Shown: positions 9,725-19,653 of the stretch, one piece after another
Layout of the letters: every line of letters starts with the position of its first letter
How positions within the stretch are numbered: position 1 is the stretch's first letter
NCBI GenBank assembly: GCA_900642245.1
Contig: CAAAJI010000341.1
Span: 44,708 to 66,201, forward strand
Length of the DNA stretch: 21,494 bases
Direction of reading: 5' to 3'
Source: Fragilaria radians
Lineage: Eukaryota; Bacillariophyta; Fragilariophyceae; Fragilariales; Fragilariaceae
Program-made: the position numbers and the translations under genes
The notes under the pieces: model-generated
Database searches by the model: none
Seen by the model: the letters and a program-made list of their open reading frames with translations, nothing else
What the model was told of the DNA's origin: nothing

Positions 9725-12700
9725 GATAATACGTTCTCCTTTTTTCGAGTTTTCTATTTCGGTCTGAACAAATGTAATTGGAATCTCCACTGTAATCACG
9801 TCTCTCCTTTCCTTTGCATCAATAATTGATGTGAGAATTATTGACTCTGTGATAACTGTAGGGCTTGCAGCTTCATCTCTTTCCATGTAGTGACGTTGAG
9901 TGCTTCCATTAGCACATGTACTTCCTTTCGTGCTTCCATCACACTTCTCTGATAGGAAAATTAAACTTTTCATTGCACGGTGTTTTTCAATTGATGATAG
10001 CTCATTTACATTTATTGGCTCAAAAACCATTCTTTGTCTCATTTCATTATAGGCAGCCGCTTTTCCTGATTCACCAAATGTTTTAATCCTTTGTCCAGGC
10101 CATAGGTCTGAATAAATTGATTTGTTTGTGGTAGATTCATCATCCATAAGTTTGGAACACATCAATGATATCACTTTAATAATAACTTTTGCGTTTTCAG
10201 TTGTATATTCTTCTGTTACTTGATTCTCCACTACTGCTTGTTGTAATGATAATTTTGTTGGTGGCCTTGAAATTCGTCCTGATCTTGTAACAGAAACATT
10301 TTCCTCCGGTTGATCACTTTCATGATTTAAATCAGGTTCCTCCATTAAATCATCCTCATTATCAACTGAATAGTCTTCAGACCTTTCAACATCTACAACG
10401 TCAAAGTCATCTTCCTTGTTTGTTAACTTATCTTAGTCATGTACCATGTTGTAATTTGTTTCTCCTGTCTCATCAGGGCTCATGTATCCATAATTGATGT
10501 ATTCAGTTTCTGAAGAGTCTTCAGAACTGTTGTCATCATCCTCACTTTCAACATCTTCATCATCATCTACATCTTCATTCCATTTACCTTCATTATTTGC
10601 ATTAATTTTGAGACCTATAGGCATCTTTTCCTCATAGGCAATGTCCTGAACTCTTTGAAGGACTAAATTAGTAATTGGAATGGGAGTAATATACTGACGC
10701 TTAATAATTTTGTTGTTGGAAGATGGAGGAGTTCGTGCCCTCCCTGCATATTGTCAATGTATCGAAGGTAAGCGCAGTCAGAAGTGTGTGCTTCATGTGT
10801 GTTCTTTGATTTAGGATCATCATGTCCTTGCACATAGCTTCCAAATGCATATTTGCAATGCTTATCGCAGTCCATGCCCCTCTGATAACGTATCATTCTT
10901 GGGCTGTAGTATTTGGATACACAGCTCTTTTAAGGGAAGTAATTTAGTTTCTTAGCAGCTTCAGATACAAGGATCTTTAACATAATCCTTGATAGTTCCT
11001 TATAAGGCAGACGGTGATAAGTTGCTCTGACCTGTTCCTTAATTTCACAACTGCTACGTTCAATTTCGGGAACATGTTCATTAGGACTTGAAAAATTGAC
11101 CTCAATATTCGTATCTTGTTGAGTAAAATACTTCTTTAGTGGCTGAAATTCATTGTCACAGAAAGCATGGGTAATGTGGAACCCTCCCTTCTTGTACATT
11201 TGAATGACTTCCATGAGAGCCTTGATATATTCTCCTGAAGTTTTATCTTTGAGATATTGTGCTGTTCTGTAATGAATTTGTTTGGATATTGTAGTTAGAA
11301 GCAAAAGGCCATTTACAATCATTATATCCATGCACAATTTAACGGCATATTTGGAAGCAATAAGCTCTCTTGTAATTTCAATATAATCATCCACAACCGG
11401 AATTGGCTTTGCCCTTGTTGTCTTGCCTTTTGTTGCATTGATGTCTGGTCCAAATATTGTTTGTGCTAGGGTAATGTCCTCGGTAGTAATAGGATTATTT
11501 GCAATTAGATTCTTTCATAAGATAGCCTTAAAGTCACTTTTTGATGGAGTACCCAATGCATGATACAAGTCGCGAGCCTTTTTTGCTCTTTCGAATTGTG
11601 ATGGTGAATAAAAAATTCTTATTCTCTTCCACTGTACTTAATAGTTGTATTTTTGATTTTTGTTTACTTGTATGTAATAACTGCAGACTTGAACTCTTGT
11701 TAATCTCCCCTTTGGAATATAAACATAAAGTTCATTACTTGTTGGTTAAAATCTTACTGTCTTATAAGGTAAATGTAGCATTGTCATTGACCGAATCTGT
11801 AGTAATTCTGTGTTTTTTGGCGATTTCAGCATAGGTGAAAATGTTTATGATGACATTAGGGTTATACCATGCCTCGCCCCACTCAGGAATGTTGCATTTC
11901 ATGTTGGTAGACATTATTCCTGCATTTGTTTGTAAATCCAACCAGTCTTCTGTTTTCCTGATGTCTGTCACATAATGAGGATTACAAAAATAGTAACACT
12001 TGATTGATTATCAAGTAATATCCATGAACGCATGGTATCAACCTTGGCGAAACCATAAACTATGTGAGCACCTGCCCATCCTGTTGTGACTGTATGTTGT
12101 GATTGTTGTGGATCCCCGTTCGATGTTGATGTTATTTGACTATTTGTTTCCGATGAATTGGATGTTTCAATTTGTGGTTGGGCAAAATTCTGTTGAGCTT
12201 TGTTGATTGCCCAGTCTGTCTTTGGCTTAGCGACAGGTGGAGGATCTGTGATCGCCTTTGCCACAGCAATAGCATTTTCCTTCCATCTGCGCAAAGGACA
12301 GCGTAACTTCTTGTTTGTTGGAATTTTCTTTTTCTTTTTGTGACATAATTTTCGATTTTTTGTTATCTGACTCTTTTTTTGACTTAAAAGCAGAATCAAG
12401 TTTGTGATTGCTTGTTAGCCTCAATAACAGTTTTGGGGTACTGGTCATTTCCTAATGATTGTTGGGTGTTTAATCCTGTTAATATAGAGCCATATCTTGA
12501 TTTGTCTGCATTTTCAAGATACATGCCAGGAAGCTACCAAACACTTTAATTTAGTATTTTTTTAATTTCTGATGAGTTATTTGGATCATATCCTGGCATT
12601 TCCTTGACCATTTTAGTAAGGATTAATGGTCCTCCAATATGAGATTCCAAAACTTTACGAGCGGTCCGAAATCTTCTAGTCCAATTCTGTAGTGTTTCGC

Positions 12701-12849
12701 CTTCCTTTTGTTTGGTATTTAACAGTACCCTAACCCCAATATGCTCAAGCTCAGTTGCCCTCATCCACATCAACATCAATATTTAAATTGTAACCTTTGT
12801 CAACAATGCTTCCAGAGGATGACACAGTAAATAACAGCTTATCCATCAT
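9725..12849 (-). pseudogene. Ty1/Copia-type retroelement relic, truncated in the RT
   Basis: Reading down the minus strand, a gag-like start (ATG near 12849 or 12846) is frameshifted into a segment with GETLQNWTRRFRTARKVLESH. A zinc knuckle, CYCCGKGDHRSSTC (CX2CX4HX4C), follows at 12274-12230. A protease-like part has WILLDNQSSVTIF at 12024-11986. Then come a gag-pre-integrase segment (ERAKKARDLYHALGTPS, ~11550-11600) and an integrase at 11394-10930. The integrase keeps three acidic positions (LCMDIM, FCDNEF, HVPEIERS) and ends RATYHRLPYKEL...EAAKKLNYFP. Next are QGGHELLHLPTT, an acidic linker (10624-10433) and the RT start (10345-9725). The RT has CANGSTQRHYMERDEAASPT and VEIPITFVQTEI, where the usual first catalytic Asp is Glu. 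Similarity ends at KKGERIII near 9727. Several frameshifts and stops; non-functional. Confidence 0.85.
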
Positions 12850-13084
12850 TTACCGGTCAAAGCCATTGTATGCAATCTCGTCAGATGCAATTTCACAAAC
12901 AAATCGAATCAAATTCAATAAGTCTCTAAAGCTTTCCAGATAATAGCAAACAGCTTACATTGGAAATCTCTGCATTCAATGAGACTTCCTGGAATGCTGT
13001 TCAGATAAGATGAAACGTCAAAATGTTTTTGCTCCTAGACAGACATTAACAAATTTACCAAGATTAGTCATCTTATCAATGGCA

Positions 13085-14062
13085 TAGAATCCTGAATTTC
13101 AATTGCCTTTAAAATATTGCAACAAAGAGATGTGTCTGACTTCCTGTAGAGCATCAATGAGGAGATTTGGAAAATTAATCCTGAAGAAGTTGTTAGAAAA
13201 GAACACCAACTTCAAGGAGTTGAAATCAGAGTACTCCGTAGTGTTTGCTGTCTCCGTCTTTGAAGCTACTCATTATGTTTTGGATAAACAGAAGAAGATT
13301 CATCAATGTTGCAGTATTTGCACTCTTTCATTGTGTCATTAGAGTACAGAGATACAAGAAAGGCATCTACAAATAACTCTAAGCTGCTCTAAGAGTTTAT
13401 ACAAATTGTAGATTATGATCAAATAAAGTTATTTTTACATTAGATCTCTTGTGAACGTTTCAACAACCACGTAGTCTCGTTAACTTACATGTTTGATTCA
13501 ACGCTTAGCTTCTAGGCTTATGCGATCTTAGATTCACGACCAAGATTCATGAATTGTGAACCTTGATAGATTCCCCTTTGTTACTTGGAAATCTGTAATT
13601 AGTCCTACCGTATTGATATGCCGGTCCTGAATAGATAATAAATTATCTTCTTCATGTATAAGCAATCTTAAGCATCGCTAAATTCATATATGACGATATC
13701 TTTATTGAATTTATGGAATGTATAGAAATGGTTACCTATGTAACTTATTCTAGACATAGATGAGTAAATATAAGAATATTGTTTCTAGAACTATCTACTA
13801 TGTACTAACAATAACTTTGACGTCTCCGGTATCGGTACACCCACACATCTCTTAGTCTTAGTAACCTATTGTATTCTTGCTACACTATTGCTCACAACCA
13901 ATAGTGTTATGTATTATCTTCATGAACATAGCTCAAAGGCATCTACAAGTCAATACTATTCCTTTGGAAGAAAAAAGGGCTAAGTTTTACAATATTTTGA
14001 ACATTATTTCAAGCAGCACTTTCTCATTAGGGTCATTAACTCTGTCTCTAGTAATGTCATAG
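13085..14062 (+). pseudogene. Unidentified reading frame interrupted by element B
   Basis: A plus-strand frame opens after a stop near 13087 and runs to a TAG at 13340-13342. It contains SMRRFGKLILKKLLEKNTN and SVVFAVSVFEATHYVLDKQKK. The same frame continues STEIQERHLQ to 13372, where the LTR-like element B begins. After removal of B and one flanking repeat it continues in frame as VNTIPLEEKRAKFYNILNII from 13949 to a stop at 14060-14062. The preserved frame across the insertion suggests an older coding sequence, already carrying one stop, that was hit by the element. No family is recognised, and a chance frame cannot be excluded. Confidence 0.35.
13373..13934 (-). repeat. LTR-like interspersed element, copy B (solo, inverted)
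   Basis: This is the reverse complement of the element at 910-1484 over its whole length, with many substitutions and small indels (by eye roughly 75-85% identical, not computed). Matching blocks include 13759-13779 with 1082-1102, and the CTCACAACCAATAGT block near 13890 with its complement at 951-965. It is flanked by a perfect 14-bp direct repeat, AAAGGCATCTACAA, at 13359-13372 and 13935-13948. The TG...CA ends seen in copy A are not intact at its left end (AACTCTAAG instead of TGCTCTAAG). The flanking duplication argues that it is a separate insertion, not the 5' LTR of the neighbouring minus-strand Copia relic. Confidence 0.75.
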
Positions 14063-14468
14063 CCTCCCGTTTAAGTCATTGGACTTACGTAGTAGAAAAA
14101 AAGAAAATCTTCAGCTTTTTCTGTTATGTGTGCTTTTCTTTATCTGCTATGTCAAATAGTATTGTTTCAACTTTCCTCCCATAGGATGGACAAAAATGAT
14201 GAGATGGAATGGACTTCCTATTTGAGACTGGTCCAAGACGTTGATGTTTGGTGAAACGGAACATTTCCTCAAGATCAGTACAGTAGACATGAATCAGAAG
14301 TCGCTAGAAAAATGGGGGTTGCAAATGACTTTTCTAGTAACGGTAGACCTATATCGAGGTAGGATCATTCAAGAACGAATTCTGAATCGTGGTGAAATAT
14401 GAATTTTGACGCGGGACCAAGACGTGACATTCCCCCCAAGACCAAAATATTCGACATAAAACTTTGCC
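14063..14468. promoter_or_regulatory. Upstream region of the LRR gene
   Basis: About 400 bp of AT-rich sequence between the interrupted frame and the LRR start codon. It must hold the promoter and 5' leader. The last 60 bases include a C-rich run (ATTCCCCCCAAGACC at 14430-14444) and then ATAAAACTTTGCC just before the ATG. It shows no similarity to the duplicated upstream regions of the Pro-Thr gene pair. No specific promoter element can be assigned. Confidence 0.35.
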
Positions 14469-15496
14469 ATGAAACATTTCTACTTCATTCTCTTGCTATG
14501 TCTAGCTCAAGGTGAGTAATTACAACAATAGCCTTGAGCACTTTGATGTCATTTAGCCAATATACGAATACTAAAACGTGTCTTTCAATCACAGCGAAAT
14601 CGGACAAACTCAATCTTGTGGGCAATCAACGTGACTTGGCTAGCGAAACTTCAAGCTCATCATCGTTAAGGCCAACAAAAAAGGTATCATCAAAATCTCC
14701 CACGCGAAAGCCTACGAAAAAGAAACCAAAAACTGCATCGCCTAATTCAGTTCCAAATTCTGCTTCGTGCCCTAGTCCAAGTAAGCCACCTCCGACTGGG
14801 GGGTTGAAGACTGCATGTAATTTCTTCGGATTCAATGATGTTGAAAAATGCAAAGCGGAAACAGAATTTTTTCATTACAACGATTATCAGCCAAATCGAA
14901 CTATTCCTACAGAGATCGGACACTTGACACAAGCTACCTACTTAAGACTAGATGGTCTTGCCGGAACAATACCCTCACAGATCGCCTGTATGACGAAACT
15001 AAGAGGGCTCATTGCATCTGGTACTAAAATGGGAAAATTGACTGGAACCATACCAGCTATTCTTTCGAGTCTAAAACAATTGGATGATTTGAGTTTTGAT
15101 TATAATCAGCTCAGCGGAAATGTACCAACATCTTTCTCGGCGTTGACGAAGCTGACACAATTGTCATTTTCCAGCAATAAACTTAAGGGAAATCTGGAAT
15201 TTCTCTCGAACCTAACGAGCTTGAAGTACATATCGTTGTACAACAATCGAATGACGGGAAGTATACCGACATTTTTCGTGAGAATGCCAAATTTATATTG
15301 GCTGGATGTTGTTCGAAACAAGTTGACAGGCACCCTGCCTACAGTACTTCTGGAAATGGAAAAACTTGATTACATTTACATTAGTGACAACAATATTGTT
15401 GGGGAAATTCCATCTTGTTACGAAAAGCGTATTTTAATTGATTGTGAGGAAATTGCTTGTTCATGCTGTTTGAATATAAATAACGAGCAATGTTGA
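14469..15496 (+). CDS. Secreted leucine-rich-repeat protein, two exons
   Basis: The gene is a join of 14469-14511 and 14595-15496, giving 314 residues. Exon 1 encodes a signal peptide (MKHFYFILLLCLAQ) and splicing in phase 1 adds AKSDKLNLV. A Ser/Lys/Pro/Thr-rich basic linker follows (about residues 33-75, RPTKK, KSPTRKPTKKKPK). A short Cys-containing cap precedes about seven plant-type LRRs with LxxLxxLxxxxNxLxGxIP spacing: NRTIPTEIGHLTQ, LAGTIPSQIACMTKL, KLTGTIPAILSSLKQL, QLSGNVPTSFSALTKL, RMTGSIPTFFVRMPNL, KLTGTLPTVLLEMEKL and NIVGEIPSCYEK. The end is Cys-rich (CEEIACSCCLNINNEQC). There is no transmembrane segment or kinase domain after the LRRs, unlike plant receptor kinases, so a secreted extracellular binding protein is inferred. 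Its 3' end is duplicated downstream. Confidence 0.9.
14512..14594 (+). other. Intron of the LRR gene (83 bp)
   Basis: Donor GTGAGT at 14512, acceptor TCAATCACAG ending at 14594. Splicing joins the 14-codon signal peptide exon to the body so that codon 15 (Ala) is split g|cg. Without splicing, the frame from 14534 lacks a signal peptide, while exon 1 supplies a textbook one, which is the main support. Confidence 0.9.
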
Positions 15497-15610
15497 AATC
15501 ATTTTCAGTGAAAGACAGAACCAGTAGAAGAAATGGTCATGAAAAAATCCTCGTTTCTTTATCTAAACTGACTATCAAGGGAGAAAAGTAGAAATAGATA
15601 ATTGATGTGG
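15487..15610 (+). repeat. Direct repeat, copy 1 (LRR gene 3' end and flank)
   Basis: The block begins at the Gln-Cys-stop codons of the LRR gene and runs into its 3' flank. It recurs at 16156-16280 with about five substitutions and one extra A in an A-run, roughly 95% identical. Upstream of the shared GCAATG the two copies differ, so the break falls inside the last codons of the LRR gene. Confidence 0.9.
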
Positions 15611-16155
15611 TCTGTTATAATCATTTTGATCGTTACTACTTTTGACAAGACCATGAAGAATAGAAATACTATAAAGCGACTAATGTGTTGGCTTCAATCG
15701 TGTTAATCATTGAATGTCAAAACTTTGCCTTGGCACTGTATACCATTTATTTGGATACAGAATGAGTTAAAGCCAAGAAGGCTACATTCACTAGGCAACT
15801 ACCGTTGACTTGTAAAGTCATTTAGAAAACACAAAAGGCTTCCATGATAAATCACAAATACTTCCAGCAAATGCATCACGTAATTCCTGATTTACAGGGA
15901 GTGGCATAAATTTAGGACATTTGTTGTCACAATATTTATTGATCATGAGGAACATGTGCATAGAAGCTGACTGATATTGCCAGCAGTACCATTATAACTG
16001 AGGAATTAGCTTCATAACTACTCATCAAATGCAATGACAGTAACAAAACCACCTGGCATACAACGAGTGATCAGTTTACTAGGTATAAATGTGCACTTAT
16101 CACCTTTTCACTCCCTGAATTCAGCTCTAGGAAACATTGTCTTGATTTTCATATA
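15611..16155. other. Spacer between the two direct repeats
   Basis: About 545 bp without a clear gene. The minus strand contains short protein-like bits in one frame (ITRCMPGGFVTVIAFDE around 16020-16070) but stops follow quickly. It could be the remainder of a 669-bp duplicated unit, or unrelated insertion-derived DNA. No transposon ends recognised. Confidence 0.4.
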
Positions 16156-16280
16156 GCAATGTTGAAATCATTTTCCGTGAAAGACAGAACCGGTAGAAGA
16201 AATGGTCATGAAAAAAATCCTCGTTTCTTTATCTAAACTGACTATCAAGGGAAAAAAGTAGAAATATATAATTGATGTAG
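16156..16280 (+). repeat. Direct repeat, copy 2
   Basis: Second copy of the block at 15487-15610, 669 bp downstream in the same orientation. Here it is not preceded by LRR coding sequence, so it is an orphan copy of the gene's 3' end. It stops just before the leader of the plus-strand Copia relic. Confidence 0.9.
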
Positions 16281-16472
16281 TTGCATCGATTTCTACCTGC
16301 TAAGTCAACTCAATTAACTCTCTATCAAGTCTAAACATTCATCTAATAAGTAAAATCAATCGTTTGTTGAATCTAAAACATTTTCACATATATCCAATTC
16401 GCCATTTTGAAAGTCGAAACGTCATCATATTTAAACAGAAACGTCCCATATTAAGGATATACCATCATTACA
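16281..16472 (+). other. Leader of the plus-strand Copia relic, possible LTR end
   Basis: AT-rich sequence between repeat copy 2 and the first gag-like ATG at 16473. A stretch such as AACTCTCTATCAAGTCTAAACA near 16316-16337 resembles the 3' end of a Copia LTR, but no second LTR was found to confirm this. The bases just before the ATG (CCATCATTACA) would be the gag leader. Confidence 0.3.
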
Positions 16473-19400
16473 ATGAGTTCAAGATCAACTAAAGAGGTCT
16501 TTCACGACCTCAGGGATACTATGCAGGTTCCCAGAATTTCTTCAAGATTGAAGAACAAAGAAGCCTTGCAAACATCTAGGAGGTCTGTAAGTTCTAAAGA
16601 ATCCAGGGCCCCAAAAATTGTTAGATTATCGCCATCTCTGGAGAAATCCAAACTAGCTAAACTCCGAACTCCTAAGAAAGGAAAATGTAAAGATTACAAC
16701 AATGCGAAGGATAGCAATAGCAATTCGACATCTAAGATGTCTTTTTGTGGTTCTCCAGACTTATCTGTAGGATTTGAAAACTTATTTAAGTTAACTAAGT
16801 TAAATGAAGATACAAGGCGTTTGATTGTATCAATGAATATTTGTAATAATAGAAATATGATTCATATTCCTCATCAAGTATTCCATACGTCACCAGTTTG
16901 TTTTCCCGTCAAGAACTAAGAGATCCCAATTTCTAGGATGCAGTTATCAAGATACTATGTTTGGGAAAGTGCTTCGAATTGGTAACTAAGAAAACAAACG
17001 GATTAGGATACCATGATAAAGTTCCAAAGAAACTGATTCCATCAACATTCAGCGAGGAAATGCGTTTTTTTTATTCAGACAACCTGGTAATGCTAAAACA
17101 TCACTGTACAAAGTGTTATATACAAATACGCAAGGAGCTATTGGACTACTTAGAAGATTGGATGACACAAGACTCATTGATTGGGTCTGCAGTTAGTACA
17201 AAATCTAAGAAGAATGGATCTAATGTGAGCAAAATGTCTACATCTAGTATTAAATCAATGGACACTAAGTCTTCTAACCCGTTCGATTTTTATCCTAAGC
17301 ACCTCATCCATGCATTTACTCCTTTCCAGACTTTGAAGGATATAGGAGAAATGATAAAAAAACAGTATGAGAATGTTACAGATCAGTTCGAAGGGAACCC
17401 AGAGCAATCAAGTGACGGACTACTCCAATACCTTTATGAATGCAATAAAGGCAAGAGCAATGGCTAGAATAGCGGCAAATGATGAAAGACGTCAAGTGCT
17501 TAATTCTAGAGTCATTTGGGATGAAGGTTTTCATGGTTTTGAAGATAATAGGAATAGTGTTGAAAGACACTATGGAAAAATTGGTACATGCTATTTTTTA
17601 TCCAGAATTTCAAGCAGAATAGTTTGAAAAAGGAAACGAATGTTACATTGACTTCCTGGATGAAGTGCCATTGGCCTCACATATTAAGAAAGACTCATGT
17701 GCACTTTATGGTGCATTATTGAGCGCATGTCAAAGTCGAGTAGGACATGGGATCTTAATGAAAATAGGATAAACAAGATGGCATCTGGTCATGGTATTAC
17801 TTAGTTAACCAATACAAAACGGATAGCAATCAAAATGTTAGGATCAAGAAACTTGAAAATGTCATCACTGCCATTTTTGACAGGCATTATAGGGCAGGAC
17901 GATTTAAATGGATCCATATTATTTGAAGGTGCCTTTACAGAACTTGTTCTGCTGGGACAGAAGACATGGAATGATGATGGTAGTAAGAAGCATCGATTTG
18001 TTCAAAATGCTCAGAGCATTGGTATGGTTGATACAGTTTTTGAAGAATAAGTTCAAGATAAGTCTTTACAGAAAGTTGCAACTTCTTTAGACCACATGTC
18101 ATACGTCATGATCAGCAGAATAGAGAAAAGGCTACAAGGCAAGTCAACAGTACAAGCTAAGCAACCAGTACTAGTAAGAAAGATAAAGTCAAGCAAGTCT
18201 TAGCTCTAGTTAAAGAGTTGCAGATCCAAGATTCACCGTGCTCAGATAAACAATACTTTGTGTAATGAATGTACGAACTTGCTTTTGTTATCGGAAACAC
18301 ATCATACGAGTATTTTAGACGGTGGTGCAGACACATGCGTCTTTGGAAAGGGATGGGAAGTGTTTCCATGTATAACTCCAGAAGATCAAATGTTGTTGGT
18401 TTTGATCATGAGACTGCAATTAAAAGGAACCTTCCAATTGTAAGTGCTATTACAGCAGTAGACCTACCAGATAGACAAGCCATTATATTGGTTATCAATG
18501 AAAGTATTAATAATGAAACGTCAAACCATTCTTAGCTGTCAGAGTTTCAACTTAGAAAAGATAGAGTAATGGTTGATTCAATCTGTCACAGACACGGAGG
18601 AACTCAGCAAATGAAAATATCTGATAGTGCTAATCAGGGTGACATCACTATACCTTTAGATTTAGCTGGATGTAAGATACATTTCAGACACCGATTGCCA
18701 AATCAAGAAGTTTTTACATCACTCAAGCACTTTTGTTTAACCCAAAGAGATACTCCATGGAATTCATCTTAATTCTGTGATCAAGTGGCTGATAAGTTTT
18801 GTAAACAAGCTGTTGATACTGAATGCTACAATGCCAATAGCTTGAAGGTGTTTCCTTATGATCCGTCTGACGCACACAAAAATGGATTGAATGGAAAACC
18901 TGCTATACTTACATTTTGCTCCAATATAATCATGAAGGCTCAAGTCACGCATACAGCCCCTATAAACACGGATCCACACTAGAGCTAGGTGCTACCTATT
19001 AACATTGATTCTGAATGGCTGTCACCCTACTTTGCGTTTAGACCACATAATGTCATACAGAACACATTGCGGCAAACTACACACTTAGCAAAGTCTACTA
19101 TCCATTATCCTATGCAACGTCATCTCTAAAGCCGTTTTCAGATGCTCCAACACAAACGTTGAAACAAAGTCATTGCTACAGACACGTATTTTGCAAGTAA
19201 CAAGTCCATATCGGGATACTATTGCGCACAAGTCTTTATTGGTATGACATCTAAACCTTTATTTATTACAGCAATGAGTAATGAAGACAGAGTCCAAATT
19301 TCCAGATGTAAATTTAATTTGGCAAAATTGAATACCATCGGCACTACGACGTGATAATGCAAAGTCAGAAATGAGTCAATGCATCCGTCAAATTCATCGT

Positions 19401-19653
19401 GACTTAGTAATTGCTGATCAATGGACAAAATCACAAGGTCTGTTGAAAAATCCTGCAGAACTGAATAGCGTAAAATACCTAAAGTCTCATGCCCAAGTCT
19501 TACTCGATAGACCTGGAGCAACAAATTCCATGTGGTACTTAGCTCATAACCTACATTGAAACCGTAAAAAACCTGGCAAATACCACAACAAGTTTCAAAG
19601 GGGGGACTCCAGATATTCCCCGTATCCTAATGTTTAATTAGTTTGATAATGCA
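16473..19653 (+). pseudogene. Second Ty1/Copia-type relic, gag to integrase, no RT
   Basis: A gag-like start (MSSRSTKEVFHDLRDTMQ) at 16473 is followed, after frameshifts, by segments at 16961-17467 and 17449-17627 (MARIAANDERRQVLNSRVIW). Further pieces read FLDEVPLASHIKKDSCALYG and FTELVLLGQKTWNDDGSKK. A protease with ILDGGADTCVFGKGWEV lies near 18312-18362, where D-G-G replaces the usual D-S-G. Next come LPIVSAITAVDLPDRQA, SICHRHGGTQQM and QVADKFCKQAVDTE. The integrase core keeps Asp at 19181 (ATDTYFAS), Asp at 19353 (RRDNAKSE) and Glu at 19458 (NPAELN). The trace ends at GGTPDIPRILMF with a stop, about 19653. Frame changes and stops throughout; the reverse transcriptase half is absent. Its gag and protease differ from the minus-strand relic, so it belongs to another lineage. 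Confidence 0.85.

Noticed and set aside
13373..13934. Element B as the 5' LTR of the minus-strand Copia relic
   Set aside because: The orientation and position would fit, but B has its own 14-bp flanking duplication and sits ~520 bp from the gag start. No matching LTR is seen downstream of the relic.
14626..14932. Minus-strand frames opposite the LRR gene linker
   Set aside because: They are shadows of the Lys/Pro-rich linker in the LRR gene, without ATG support or family features.
15487..16280. The 124-bp direct repeats as a pair of short LTRs or as a target-site duplication
   Set aside because: Copy 1 overlaps the stop codon of a normal gene, the repeats lack TG...CA ends, and 124 bp is far too long for a target-site duplication.
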